DNA of 64,000 nt from Flavobacterium piscisymbiosum (GTDB lineage Bacteria; Bacteroidota; Bacteroidia; Flavobacteriales; Flavobacteriaceae): NCBI RefSeq assembly GCF_020905295.1, contig NZ_JAJJMM010000001.1:2976001-3040000 (forward strand), given 5' to 3'. A model generated the notes under the pieces. That model was not told the DNA's origin, searched no databases, and worked only from the letters and a program-made list of their open reading frames with translations. This document shows positions 1 through 11,020 of this stretch, piece after piece. A program made the position numbers and the translations under genes. Within the stretch, counting starts at the first letter, position 1. Each line of letters begins with the position of its first letter.

Positions 1-2
1 AC

Positions 3-2450
3 ATTAAAAAAATGCTTTCAGATAAAGGAGGAAATGCCAACGGAACGACTTGGCTGGACAGAACGAATTACTACGAAGTTTTTCCATCAAGTGATGAAAA
101 CTTAAAATGGAGTATCGAAATGGAAGCAGATCGAATGATAAACGCGACTATTTTGCAGGCAGATTTATCTAAAGAGTTTTCAGTAGTAAGAAACGAGTTT
201 GAAATAGGAGAGAATAATCCGGATCGCGTATTACAGGAAAGAATACTTTCGACGGCTTATTTGTGGCACAATTACGGAAATAGTACGATAGGAAGTAAAG
301 AAGATATAGAAAGAGTAAAAGCAACTACGCTTAGGGCTTTTTACGAAAAGTATTATCAGCCTGACAATTCTACTTTAATAATTGCCGGTAAGTTTGATGA
401 GCAAAAAGCGTTACAATATGTTGGGCAATATTTTGGAGCGATTCCAAAACCAAAAAGAGTTTTGGATAAAACATATACCGTTGAACCGGCGCAAGATGGT
501 GAAAAATTTGTAGAACTTAACAGAGCTGGAGATAGTAAAAATATTGGAGCTGTGTATCATACAGCAGCTTATGTAGACAAGGATTATGCTGCAATTGATG
601 CTTTGGGTGAGATTTTAACTTCGGATCCATCCGGATATTTGTATAAATCATTAATAGAGACTCAAAAAGTGTCTAGTGTTTATTATTGGCAGCCAACCAC
701 CAGAGACGCAAGTTATGTGTATTTTGGCGTAGCGGTTCCTAATGATAAAGATATAAAAGCGACTAAAGAATTGGTAAGAACAGAGTTGGATAAAATTGCA
801 ACGACTAAATATACTGATGAAGATGTAGCCAGAGCAAAAGCAAAAATTATAAAACAACTTGATGGTATAAAAAATAATACCATTTCGTTTGCTATAAATC
901 TTACTGAAATTGTTGGAGCAGGAGATTACAGATTAGGGTTTTTATACAGAGATGTTGTCGAAAATCTAACCAAAGAAGATATACAAAGAGTTGCTGAGAA
1001 ATATTTTAGAAGCAACAATAGAACAGTTGGTATATTTATTCCGTCTAAGGATGAGCAAAGATTAAAACCTGTCGAATATACAGATGAGCAAATAGTAGCG
1101 GTAACAAAAGATTATAAAGGAAAAGCTTTAGAAAAAGAAGCTGCTTCATTTGAAGCTTCGATCAAAAATTTAAAACAAAATTTTGTAGAAGGAAAACTTA
1201 GTAACGGAGCAAAATATGGCTTAATCAAAAAAGAAATAAAAGGCGGAAAAGTTCAGGCTAGTTTTAAATTTCCGGTGAGTAACGAAAAAGATTTAGAGGG
1301 TAAAGGAGATATAGGATCTATTCTTGCTCAATTAATGAAAACAGGTACAAAAACCAGAACAAAAGAACAAATTAGTGATCAGTTAGATCAATTAAAATCA
1401 AGTATATACTTTGATTATTCAGGCCAGACTTTGTCAATCAACATTAATACTTACAAAGAAAGTTTTAAGGGGGTAATGGATATTTTGGGAGATTTGTTAG
1501 TGAATTCTACTTTTCCTGAAAATGAATTAACCAAAACGATCAATGAGTACAATACTTATTTAGAATCAAATCTTAATGATCCTCAGTCGATTGCTTTTAT
1601 CGAAGTTTCAAGATTAACATCAAATTATCCAAAAGGAAGTATTTTTTATACTTCGACAGTTCAGGAGCAAATTGATGCTTATAAAAAAATAAAACAATCT
1701 GAAATAGTTGATTTTTATACCAATATCTTTGGAGGAAATAATGGATTAGGAACTGTTGTTGGAGATTTAGATGCCAAAGAAACAGGACAAATTCTTGAAA
1801 ATACTTTTGGTAAATGGAATTCTAAGTCTAAATATGCTCTTGCTTTACCAACGTATTCAGAGACTAAAAAGATAGATAAAGATTATATTACTCCAGACAA
1901 GGAAAATGCGGTTGCAACGGGTAAAATTGCTTTTAAAATGAATTTGAAAAGCCCTGATTATCCTGCATTTGTAATGGCGAATGAAATTCTTGGAAGTGGT
2001 GGATTTTTAAGCGCCAGAATTCCAATGAGATTAAGAGAAAAAGAAGGAATTAGTTACGGTGCAGGTTCGTTTATTAGTATTCCGGTTGTAAGCGAGGTTG
2101 CATTTTGGGAATATTATGCATTCCTGAATCCAACGAAAAAAGGTGCAGTTGAAGCAGCAACAAAAGAAGAAATTGCAAAAGCACTAAAAGACGGATTTAC
2201 GGCTGAAGAAGTGAAATCAAATTTAGTAAGCTGGCTTAACGAAAGAAAAACAAGATTAGGAAATGATATGATGTTGATTAGTTTAACCAATAGCTATCTT
2301 CAATACGGAATTCCTTTAGAAGATTATGATGAACTTGAAGCTAAAGTTAAAGCGTTGAAAGTAGAAGACGTAAATGCTGTTTTAAGAAAGTATTTAAGCT
2401 TAGAAAAAATGACTTCGATTTATGCGGGAGATTTTAATAAGAAATCATAA
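3..2450 (+). CDS. M16 family zinc-peptidase-like protein, 5'-truncated by the window edge
   Basis: This is the greater part of a pitrilysin/insulinase-type (M16) peptidase. The reading frame is already open at base 3 (Ile-Lys-Lys before the Met at 12), so the true start and the HxxEH zinc motif, which in this family lies just before the visible GGNANGTTWLDRTNYYEVFP block, are outside the window. About 815 residues are visible, enough for the rest of the N-terminal M16 domain and a complete second, normally non-catalytic, M16 domain. LREKEGISYGAGSF near residue 675 is the typical Arg/Tyr substrate-binding element of the second half. Double-domain M16 proteins of this size in Bacteroidota are usually periplasmic. 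A terminator hairpin follows at 2512, so it is not cotranscribed with gyrB. Family assignment is firm; substrate is unknown. Confidence 0.9.
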   Translation: MKKMLSDKGGNANGTTWLDRTNYYEVFPSSDENLKWSIEMEADRMINATILQADLSKEFSVVRNEFEIGENNPDRVLQERILSTAYLWHNYGNSTIGSKEDIERVKATTLRAFYEKYYQPDNSTLIIAGKFDEQKALQYVGQYFGAIPKPKRVLDKTYTVEPAQDGEKFVELNRAGDSKNIGAVYHTAAYVDKDYAAIDALGEILTSDPSGYLYKSLIETQKVSSVYYWQPTTRDASYVYFGVAVPNDKDIKATKELVRTELDKIATTKYTDEDVARAKAKIIKQLDGIKNNTISFAINLTEIVGAGDYRLGFLYRDVVENLTKEDIQRVAEKYFRSNNRTVGIFIPSKDEQRLKPVEYTDEQIVAVTKDYKGKALEKEAASFEASIKNLKQNFVEGKLSNGAKYGLIKKEIKGGKVQASFKFPVSNEKDLEGKGDIGSILAQLMKTGTKTRTKEQISDQLDQLKSSIYFDYSGQTLSININTYKESFKGVMDILGDLLVNSTFPENELTKTINEYNTYLESNLNDPQSIAFIEVSRLTSNYPKGSIFYTSTVQEQIDAYKKIKQSEIVDFYTNIFGGNNGLGTVVGDLDAKETGQILENTFGKWNSKSKYALALPTYSETKKIDKDYITPDKENAVATGKIAFKMNLKSPDYPAFVMANEILGSGGFLSARIPMRLREKEGISYGAGSFISIPVVSEVAFWEYYAFLNPTKKGAVEAATKEEIAKALKDGFTAEEVKSNLVSWLNERKTRLGNDMMLISLTNSYLQYGIPLEDYDELEAKVKALKVEDVNAVLRKYLSLEKMTSIYAGDFNKKS

Positions 2451-2511
2451 AGAGTAAAATTCCAATTTTTTGATCCCGAAGCCTCGGGGCCAATTCAAAT
2501 TGAGGTAAATT

Positions 2512-2551
2512 AAAAATCCGAAGTAACATTAAATTGTTATTTCGGATTTTT
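2512..2551 (+). terminator. Rho-independent terminator after the M16 gene
   Basis: A stem of AAAAATCCGAAGTAACA pairs with TGTTATTTCGGATTTTT around a short loop and runs into a T-rich tail, 61 bases after the stop codon. Confidence 0.8.
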
Positions 2552-4746
<2,195 letters not shown>

Positions 4747-4760
4747 TAATTTTTAATCAT

Positions 4761-4806
4761 CAATTCGTTTAATTGTTTAAATTTACTTAGACGATTAAAC
4801 GAATTG
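4761..4806 (+). terminator. Hairpin after gyrB
   Basis: CAATTCGTTTA pairs with TAAACGAATTG about 20 bases after the gyrB stop. It is AT-rich and lacks a strong T tract, so terminator function is likely but not certain. Similar TTCGTTTAAT/ATTAAACGA words recur in the spacer before valS (24305-24435), which suggests a dispersed sequence. Confidence 0.45.
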
Positions 4807-4855
4807 TCGATTTATCAAATAAACAAATTAATTAATAACCGATAAAGTATAAAAT

Positions 4856-5791
4856 ATGAAAGTTACCATTGTAGGAGCAGGAAATGTTGGAGCTACATGT
4901 GCAGATGTTATTTCTTATAGAGGAATTGCAAGCGAAGTAGTGTTGTTGGATATTAAAGAAGGTTTTGCCGAAGGGAAAGCGTTGGATATTATGCAATGTG
5001 CAACAAATACAGGTTTTAATACCAAAGTATCTGGTGTAACCAATGATTATTCTAAAACTGCCGGAAGTGATGTAGTAGTGATTACATCAGGAATTCCAAG
5101 AAAACCAGGAATGACTCGTGAAGAATTGATTGGTATAAACGCAGGAATTGTAAAAACAGTTGCTGAGAATGTATTGAAATTTTCTCCAAATACTATAATT
5201 GTTGTAGTTTCTAATCCAATGGATACTATGACTTATTTAGCTTTAAAAGCTACAGGATTACCAAAAAACAGAATTATTGGTATGGGTGGAGCGTTAGACA
5301 GTTCTCGTTTCAGAACATATCTCTCTTTGGCTCTTGATAAACCTGCAAATGATATCTCTGCAATGGTTATTGGAGGTCATGGTGATACTACTATGATTCC
5401 TTTAACACGTTTGGCTTCTTATAACGGAATTCCGGTAACAGAATTTCTTTCAGAAGAAGTATTGCAAAAAGTTGCTGCCGATACAATGGTAGGCGGAGCG
5501 ACTCTTACAGGTCTTTTGGGAACATCAGCATGGTATGCGCCAGGAGCTTCTGTTGCCTTTCTTGTAGATAGTATTTTAAACGATCAGAAAAAAATGATTG
5601 CCTGTTCTGTTTTTGTTGAAGGAGAATATGGTCAAAATGATATATGTATAGGAGTGCCTTGTATAATAGGTAAAAACGGAGTAGAAGAAATTTTAGACAT
5701 CAAATTAAACGAGCAGGAGAAAGCTTTATTTGCTAAAAGTGCAGATGCAGTTCGTGGAATGAATGACGCTTTAAAATCGATTTTAGTATAA
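4856..5791 (+). CDS. mdh: Malate dehydrogenase (LDH-like type)
   Basis: NAD-dependent oxidation of malate to oxaloacetate in the TCA cycle, cytoplasmic. The N-terminus is a Rossmann dinucleotide fold (VTIVGAGNVGATCADVI, GxGxxG). The mobile loop GIPRKPGMTREEL (about 81-93) carries the arginines that bind the substrate carboxylates, with the Arg that favours malate over lactate. VSNPMD and GMGGALDSSRF are conserved substrate-pocket blocks, and the catalytic His lies in IGGHGDTT near residue 175. The 311-residue length is normal for the tetrameric LDH-like malate dehydrogenases common in Bacteroidota. It is flanked by hairpins, so probably monocistronic. Confidence 0.97.
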   Translation: MKVTIVGAGNVGATCADVISYRGIASEVVLLDIKEGFAEGKALDIMQCATNTGFNTKVSGVTNDYSKTAGSDVVVITSGIPRKPGMTREELIGINAGIVKTVAENVLKFSPNTIIVVVSNPMDTMTYLALKATGLPKNRIIGMGGALDSSRFRTYLSLALDKPANDISAMVIGGHGDTTMIPLTRLASYNGIPVTEFLSEEVLQKVAADTMVGGATLTGLLGTSAWYAPGASVAFLVDSILNDQKKMIACSVFVEGEYGQNDICIGVPCIIGKNGVEEILDIKLNEQEKALFAKSADAVRGMNDALKSILV

Positions 5792-5813
5792 CGATTTTCG
5801 AAAAAAAAGGAGA

Positions 5814-5840
5814 AGACTGCACTTTTGCAGTCTTTTTTTT
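5814..5840 (+). terminator. Terminator after mdh
   Basis: AGACTGC-loop-GCAGTCT followed by eight or more T residues, 23 bases after the mdh stop. Confidence 0.85.
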
Positions 5841-5860
5841 AAGATTAATTAATAAATAAA

Positions 5861-5891
5861 TTGGTTAATCATTTCGAGAATTATATATTTG
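5861..5891 (+). promoter_or_regulatory. Bacteroidota-type promoter of secDF
   Basis: TTG (5861-5863), a 20-base spacer and TATATTTG (5884-5891) match the -33/-7 pattern read by the Bacteroidota primary sigma factor. Transcription would start near 5898, leaving a leader of about 120 bases before the secDF ATG. Confidence 0.7.
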
Positions 5892-6019
5892 CTCGGTTTA
5901 AAAAAAATGTTGTAATTCGTGATCTCGATTTTTTAGTTTTAAAAACTCATGTCAGGGCTTATTTTTAGGGAATTTAAAACCAAAAACAAACAATAAAACA
6001 TAATTAATTTTTAGTAATA

Positions 6020-9010
6020 ATGCAGAATAAAGGACTTATTAAATTTTTCGCAATTCTATTTGCATTGGTAAGTATTTACCAACTTTCTTTCACTTTTGTG
6101 GCAAATAATGTCAAAAGTGAAGCTAAAGCCTTTGCAGGAGATAATCCTGACAAAGAATTAAAATATTTAGATTCTATTGGTAAAGAAAAAGTGTTGAACC
6201 TTGGTTTTTCGGATTTTACTTATAATGAAGTAAAAAACAAACAACTTAATAAAGGTCTTGACTTAGAAGGAGGAATCAACGTGATTCTTCAAATTTCTAT
6301 TAAAGATGTTTTGAAAGGTTTAGCTAACAATTCTAAAAATCCGGTATTTAATAAATCATTAGCTGATGCAAGTGCAAATTTAGAAGGAAACAAAACTTAC
6401 TTAAATAAGTTTTTTGAAGCTTTTGAAGCGAATTCAAACGGAACTACAAGATTAGCTTCACCTGATATTTTTGCAAATAGAAGTTTACAAGGAGAAGGTG
6501 GAATCGATTTTCAAATGTCTGATTCACAGGTTCAAAAAGTAATCAAAAGAAAAGTTGATGAGTCTGTTGAAAGTGCTTACAAAGTATTAAGAGAGCGTAT
6601 CGATAAATTTGGTGTTACACAACCAAACATCCAGAAATTAGGAGAAACAGGAAGAATCTTAGTAGAGCTTCCAGGTGCTAAAGATGTTGATAGAATTAAA
6701 AAATTATTAGGTGGAAAAGCTCAATTAGAGTTTTGGGAAACTTATAAAATTGAAGAAGTTGGAAACTTTTTAGTAGCTGCTAACGAAGCTTTAAAAAAGA
6801 CTGAAATCAAAAAAACAGAAACTAAAACTGTTGCTAAAGATTCATTGAATGCTTTATTGACTGATGCTAAAGATTCAGTTAGTACTAAAAAAGGAAACAA
6901 TCCTTTATTTGATAAAATGTTAAGCCAGGGTGGTGGACCAGTTTTAGGTTACTTCGCTCCAAAAGATACTGCTGCTGTAAACAGCTATTTCAAAAGAGCA
7001 GATATCAGAGTTTTATTAGGTGCTGATCAGCACAATGCAAAATTTGTATGGAGTAAACCAACTACTATAAAAGACCCACAAGCAAAAGATGTAAAAACGG
7101 CTAAAGATCTTGAAGTAGTTGAATTATATGCTTTAAAAGGTAACAGAGATAACGTTCCTGCGATGAGCGGTGGAGTTGTTACTGATGCAAAAGATACTTT
7201 TGACCAATTAGGAAAACCAGCTGTTTCTATGCAAATGAACAGTCAGGGTGCTAAAGTTTGGGAAGAATTAACAGGTAGAGCTTTCTCTCAAAAAGGATAT
7301 ATTGCTATTGTTTTAGATAACATCGTATATTCTGCTCCTGGTGTTACTAGTGGGCCAATTGCCGGAGGTAGATCTGAAATTACAGGATCTTTTGATGTTG
7401 CTGAAACTAAAGATTTAGCTAACGTATTAAATGCAGGTAAATTACCAGCTTCTGCTGATATTGTTCAGTCAACTGTTGTAGGGCCATCTTTAGGTCAGGC
7501 TGCAATTGATGCAGGTACAATTTCATCTGTATTAGGATTTTTATTAGTTTGTATCTGGATGGTTTTCTATTATGGTAAAGCAGGTTGGTATGCTAACCTT
7601 GCGTTATTATTGAACTTACTTTTCTTATTCGGAATTATGGCAAGTTTTGGTTTTGTACTTACATTACCAGGTATTGCAGGTATCGTACTTACATTAGGTA
7701 CAGCGGTAGATGCGAACATTATTATCTATGAAAGAGCAAAAGAAGAATTACGTGAAGGTAAATCACTGTCTGAGGCAGTTGCTGCTTCTTACGGATGGCA
7801 CGGAGCAATGCGTTCTATTATTGATGCGAACGTAACACACGTTTTAACTGGAGCTATCTTGTTTATTTTTGGAACAGGACCAATTAAAGGTTTTGCTTTA
7901 ACTTTACTTATTGGTATCGTAACTTCAATGTTTACGTCAATCTTTATCGCTAGAATTTTTATCGACAGAAATATTGCTGGAAAAGGTGATTTAACTTTCT
8001 CTACAAACATTACTAAAAACTGGTTTACAAACTTCCACTTTGACTTTATTAAAATCAAAAAATTCACTTATATTTTCTCTTCTATTGTAGTTGTAGTAAG
8101 TTTAACTTCTATCTTCTTCGTTAACGGATTAGATGAAGGTGTTGATTTCGTTGGAGGAAGAACATTCCAGGTGAAATTTGAAAAAGCAATTGATGCTACA
8201 ACAGTTTCAGATGAGTTATCTGCAGCTTTTGGAACTCCTGTTGAAGCTAAAATTTTAGGTGATGATGATCAATTAAAAATCACTACAAAATATAAGATTA
8301 AAGAAGACGGTGTTGCTATCGACGAAGAAGTGAATCAGAAATTATACAATGCATTGCAAAAGTATTACCCAAACACTTCTTACGATAAATTCATCAACTC
8401 ATTTGATGGTAAAAGAATCGGTGTATTGCAAGCTTCTAAAGTTGGAGCTTCTATCTCTGAGGATATCAAAACTAACTCATACTGGGCGGTTCTTGGTGCA
8501 ATGGCAGCAATCTTCTTATACTTAATGGTTTCTTTCCGTAAATGGCAATATTCATTAGGAGCGATCGCAGCTGTAGCGCATGACGTTATCTTTGTATTAG
8601 GTATCTACTCTTTATGTTATAAATTCATGCCTTTCCACATGGAAATGGATCAGCACTTTATCGCTGCAATTCTTACTGTTATTGGTTATTCTATGAATGA
8701 TACCGTAATTGTATTTGACAGGGTGAGAGAGTTTATCATCGGAAACCGTAAAGGTAGCTTCGAAGATATCGTAAACGCTTCTATTAATACTACATTATCA
8801 AGAACATTGAATACGTCATTAATGATGATCATTGTATTATTAACGATGTTTATCTTTGGTGGAGAATCTATCAGAGGATTTATCTTCGCGATGTTAGTAG
8901 GTATCGTGGTAGGAACTTACTCTTCATTATTTATCGCTACACCAGTATTGGTAGACACGATTTCAACTGATGAGAAACACACAATTGAAGAAAAACACAA
9001 ACAAGCATAA
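6020..9010 (+). CDS. secDF: Protein translocase SecDF (fused SecD and SecF)
   Basis: Inner-membrane accessory of the Sec translocon that uses the proton gradient to pull preproteins into the periplasm. At 996 residues, SecD and SecF are one chain, as usual in Bacteroidota. The SecD half has an N-terminal membrane helix, the GLDLEGGINVILQI motif (about 83-96), a large periplasmic domain and a membrane bundle with GTAVDANIIIYERAKEEL. The SecF half begins after a short linker with FVNGLDEGVDFVGGRTFQVKF and contains VIGYSMNDTVIVFDRVRE, the conserved counterpart in the SecF bundle. About 12 membrane helices are expected. It has its own promoter and terminator. Confidence 0.97.
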   Translation: MQNKGLIKFFAILFALVSIYQLSFTFVANNVKSEAKAFAGDNPDKELKYLDSIGKEKVLNLGFSDFTYNEVKNKQLNKGLDLEGGINVILQISIKDVLKGLANNSKNPVFNKSLADASANLEGNKTYLNKFFEAFEANSNGTTRLASPDIFANRSLQGEGGIDFQMSDSQVQKVIKRKVDESVESAYKVLRERIDKFGVTQPNIQKLGETGRILVELPGAKDVDRIKKLLGGKAQLEFWETYKIEEVGNFLVAANEALKKTEIKKTETKTVAKDSLNALLTDAKDSVSTKKGNNPLFDKMLSQGGGPVLGYFAPKDTAAVNSYFKRADIRVLLGADQHNAKFVWSKPTTIKDPQAKDVKTAKDLEVVELYALKGNRDNVPAMSGGVVTDAKDTFDQLGKPAVSMQMNSQGAKVWEELTGRAFSQKGYIAIVLDNIVYSAPGVTSGPIAGGRSEITGSFDVAETKDLANVLNAGKLPASADIVQSTVVGPSLGQAAIDAGTISSVLGFLLVCIWMVFYYGKAGWYANLALLLNLLFLFGIMASFGFVLTLPGIAGIVLTLGTAVDANIIIYERAKEELREGKSLSEAVAASYGWHGAMRSIIDANVTHVLTGAILFIFGTGPIKGFALTLLIGIVTSMFTSIFIARIFIDRNIAGKGDLTFSTNITKNWFTNFHFDFIKIKKFTYIFSSIVVVVSLTSIFFVNGLDEGVDFVGGRTFQVKFEKAIDATTVSDELSAAFGTPVEAKILGDDDQLKITTKYKIKEDGVAIDEEVNQKLYNALQKYYPNTSYDKFINSFDGKRIGVLQASKVGASISEDIKTNSYWAVLGAMAAIFLYLMVSFRKWQYSLGAIAAVAHDVIFVLGIYSLCYKFMPFHMEMDQHFIAAILTVIGYSMNDTVIVFDRVREFIIGNRKGSFEDIVNASINTTLSRTLNTSLMMIIVLLTMFIFGGESIRGFIFAMLVGIVVGTYSSLFIATPVLVDTISTDEKHTIEEKHKQA

Positions 9011-9030
9011 TTGCAGGTTTATATAAATTA

Positions 9031-9061
9031 AAAAGATCCAACGAAAGTTGGATCTTTTTTT
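9031..9061 (+). terminator. Terminator after secDF
   Basis: AAAAGATCCAAC-GAAA-GTTGGATCTTTTTT: a perfect stem with a T tail, 21 bases after the stop. Confidence 0.9.
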
Positions 9062-9093
9062 TGTGCTATATTTAGACTTATAAAGAGTTGTTT

Positions 9094-9708
9094 ATGAGTA
9101 AAAAATTACTGTTTGTTATATTGTTTCTTTGTGTTGTGTTTTATGCTTTTGCACAAGATAAAAAGGGTAAAATTGCGATAGGCCTTAATTACGGTTTTGG
9201 AAGTGAATTCAGTAACAGCAACTACACTTTTACCAATCACTTTTATAAAACCCAATTGTATTATCGAATTAAAGAAACGAAACACTTTCAATATGAAATT
9301 TTGGTGCAGCCGGAAATTAATTTTGCTATACATCAATTGCTTAACTTTTATTTTGTAAAGCCTGAAACGCCTGATTATATCGAAAAAAGAGAAGAATATA
9401 CCAAATTGAAGGATGTTCATGAGTACGTTTTAAATTTTGGATTTCTGGTAAGAAAGCCAATAGGTAAAATATTCTCAATTTATGTTTTAGGAAGTATCGG
9501 ACCCATGATTACAGATACTGAAACCGAAAGAATGTCTGATGGGTTTGCTTTTGCAGATGTTTTAGCTTTTGGAATATCTGCTAAAGTAGATCAGTTTAGG
9601 TTTGATATTCGACCGAGTATTCGGCACGTATCTAATGCAGGATTAAATAGTGAAAATGCGGGCTACAATACAAAGAATATTGAAATAGGTATTTCGTATG
9701 GTTTATAA
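9094..9708 (+). CDS. Outer-membrane beta-barrel protein, PagL-like (acyloxyacyl hydrolase family)
   Basis: A 204-residue protein with a clear signal peptide (SKKLLFVILFLCVVFYAFAQ) and alternating aromatic/polar stretches of a small outer-membrane barrel. Near the C-terminus SIRHVSNAGL matches the His-x-Ser-Asn signature of PagL lipid A 3-O-deacylases, in which His and Ser belong to the catalytic triad; the acidic third residue cannot be placed with confidence. If active it would remove an acyl chain from lipid A. The ATG at 9094 is chosen over an in-frame TTG at 9088 because the signal peptide begins there. It ends at a bidirectional terminator shared with lgt. The fallback call is an unassigned barrel protein. 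Confidence 0.65.
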   Translation: MSKKLLFVILFLCVVFYAFAQDKKGKIAIGLNYGFGSEFSNSNYTFTNHFYKTQLYYRIKETKHFQYEILVQPEINFAIHQLLNFYFVKPETPDYIEKREEYTKLKDVHEYVLNFGFLVRKPIGKIFSIYVLGSIGPMITDTETERMSDGFAFADVLAFGISAKVDQFRFDIRPSIRHVSNAGLNSENAGYNTKNIEIGISYGL

Positions 9709-9712
9709 AAAG

Positions 9713-9747
9713 AAAAAGCCCAAAATCTAAGATTTTGGGCTTTTTTT
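9713..9747. terminator. Bidirectional terminator between the PagL-like gene and lgt
   Basis: AAAAAGCCCAAAATC-loop-GATTTTGGGCTTTTTT lies between two converging genes (stops at 9708 and 9763) with A and T tracts on both sides. Confidence 0.9.
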
Positions 9748-9762
9748 ATTTTGAATATTATT

Positions 9763-10695
9763 TTAAGATGCAGCTAAAGGATTTCTTTGCGCTCTAATAA
9801 TAAAAAACAAACCTATAATGATAAAAGGAATACTTAACCATTGTCCTGTAGAGAAAATGCCTAATTCTTCTTCGATTCCTCCCTGGCTTTCTTTTACAAA
9901 TTCTACTATAAAACGAACTACAAATAAAAGAACCAAAAACAATCCGAACAATAATCCTGATTTAAGTCTTGCATTTGTTTTCCAGTACAAGAAATATAAA
10001 GTAGCGAAAACAAATATATAGGCAATACCTTCATATAGTTGTGTTGGGTGTTTTGCAGGAACCTGAGCTAATAACTCGGCGAATTTAGGATCTGTTGCAA
10101 TTGCAGTGTAAGCTGCTTTTGGATCTGCAATTTGTGTTGCGTTTACAGCTTCATTTTTACTAAACTGATCATGTAAAAAACGAATCCCGAATGCAGAATC
10201 AGTTTCTTTTCCGATAATTTCAGAATTGAAGAAATTTCCAAGACGAATAAAAATAGCACCACTCGCTACAGGAATAACTACACGATCTAAAATCCATAAT
10301 AAAGAACGTTTTAATATTTTTTTGCTGTAATAGTACATTGCAATTATAATAGCAATTGCTGCACCATGGCTTGCTAAGCCTTGAAAACCGGTAAATTCAA
10401 ATTTTGGTTCAAATCTAAATGGCAGGAAGATTTCAAGTAAATGATTTCTGAAATATTCCCAATCGTAAAATAAAACATGTCCCAAACGTGCGCCTATCAA
10501 AGTTGCTAAAACAGTCCAGACAAATAAAGAGTCTAATTTATCTAGTGATTCATTTTCGCGTTCAAAAATCTTTTTCATTATGAACCAGCCTAATCCAAAA
10601 GCGATTACGAACATTAAACTGTAGTAACGAATCATAAAAAATCCTAAGTCGATTCCTTCTGAAGGATTCCAAATGATATTTGAAGAAAGTGTCAT
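9763..10695 (-). CDS. lgt: Prolipoprotein diacylglyceryl transferase
   Basis: Inner-membrane enzyme that moves diacylglycerol from phosphatidylglycerol to the lipobox cysteine of prolipoproteins, the first step of lipoprotein maturation. The 310 residues show about seven membrane helices. Diagnostic blocks are GLASHGAAIAI (the His-Gly motif), RLGNFFNSEIIG (the Lgt signature with essential Arg and Asn) and HPTQLYEG. There is a roughly 40-residue periplasmic insertion (FSKNEAVNATQIADPKAAY region), as in other flavobacterial homologues. It is the last gene of a - strand series cysS-yidD-lgt; yidD ends 63 bases upstream. Confidence 0.95.
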   Translation of the reverse strand: MTLSSNIIWNPSEGIDLGFFMIRYYSLMFVIAFGLGWFIMKKIFERENESLDKLDSLFVWTVLATLIGARLGHVLFYDWEYFRNHLLEIFLPFRFEPKFEFTGFQGLASHGAAIAIIIAMYYYSKKILKRSLLWILDRVVIPVASGAIFIRLGNFFNSEIIGKETDSAFGIRFLHDQFSKNEAVNATQIADPKAAYTAIATDPKFAELLAQVPAKHPTQLYEGIAYIFVFATLYFLYWKTNARLKSGLLFGLFLVLLFVVRFIVEFVKESQGGIEEELGIFSTGQWLSIPFIIIGLFFIIRAQRNPLAAS

Positions 10696-10758
10696 ATATT
10701 AAATTGTTTTTGTGTTGTAAAAATAAATATTTAAAGTATAGTTGGTCTTTATAAAAAG

Positions 10759-10998
10759 TTAATGTTTATGTGAACATTTCTTTTCGGGAACTGGATCGTA
10801 GCCGGTTCTTCCCCAGGGATTACAACTCAAAATTCGTTTTATTCCCAGATATCCGCCATAAAATAATCCATGAGTTTGTAGTGCCTGAATCATATAGCTC
10901 GAGCATGTTGGTTCGAACCTGCAGCTTGCCGGTGTAAAAGGCGAAATTGCAGTTTGATAAAAGCGCACTAATAAAACAAATGGAGTAGTTACTTTCAT
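10759..10998 (-). CDS. yidD: Membrane protein insertion efficiency factor YidD
   Basis: A 79-residue protein of the YidD (Haemolytic) family, which helps YidC insert inner-membrane proteins. It carries the family hallmarks: an N-terminal amphipathic segment ([14 protein letters not shown]), then [19 protein letters not shown] with the conserved cysteines, and [16 protein letters not shown]. Length is typical. It lies 22 bases after cysS and upstream of lgt in the same direction, so is probably cotranscribed. Confidence 0.95.
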   Translation of the reverse strand: MKVTTPFVLLVRFYQTAISPFTPASCRFEPTCSSYMIQALQTHGLFYGGYLGIKRILSCNPWGRTGYDPVPEKKCSHKH

Positions 10999-11020
10999 GA
11001 TTTATTAGAAAATGATTTGA

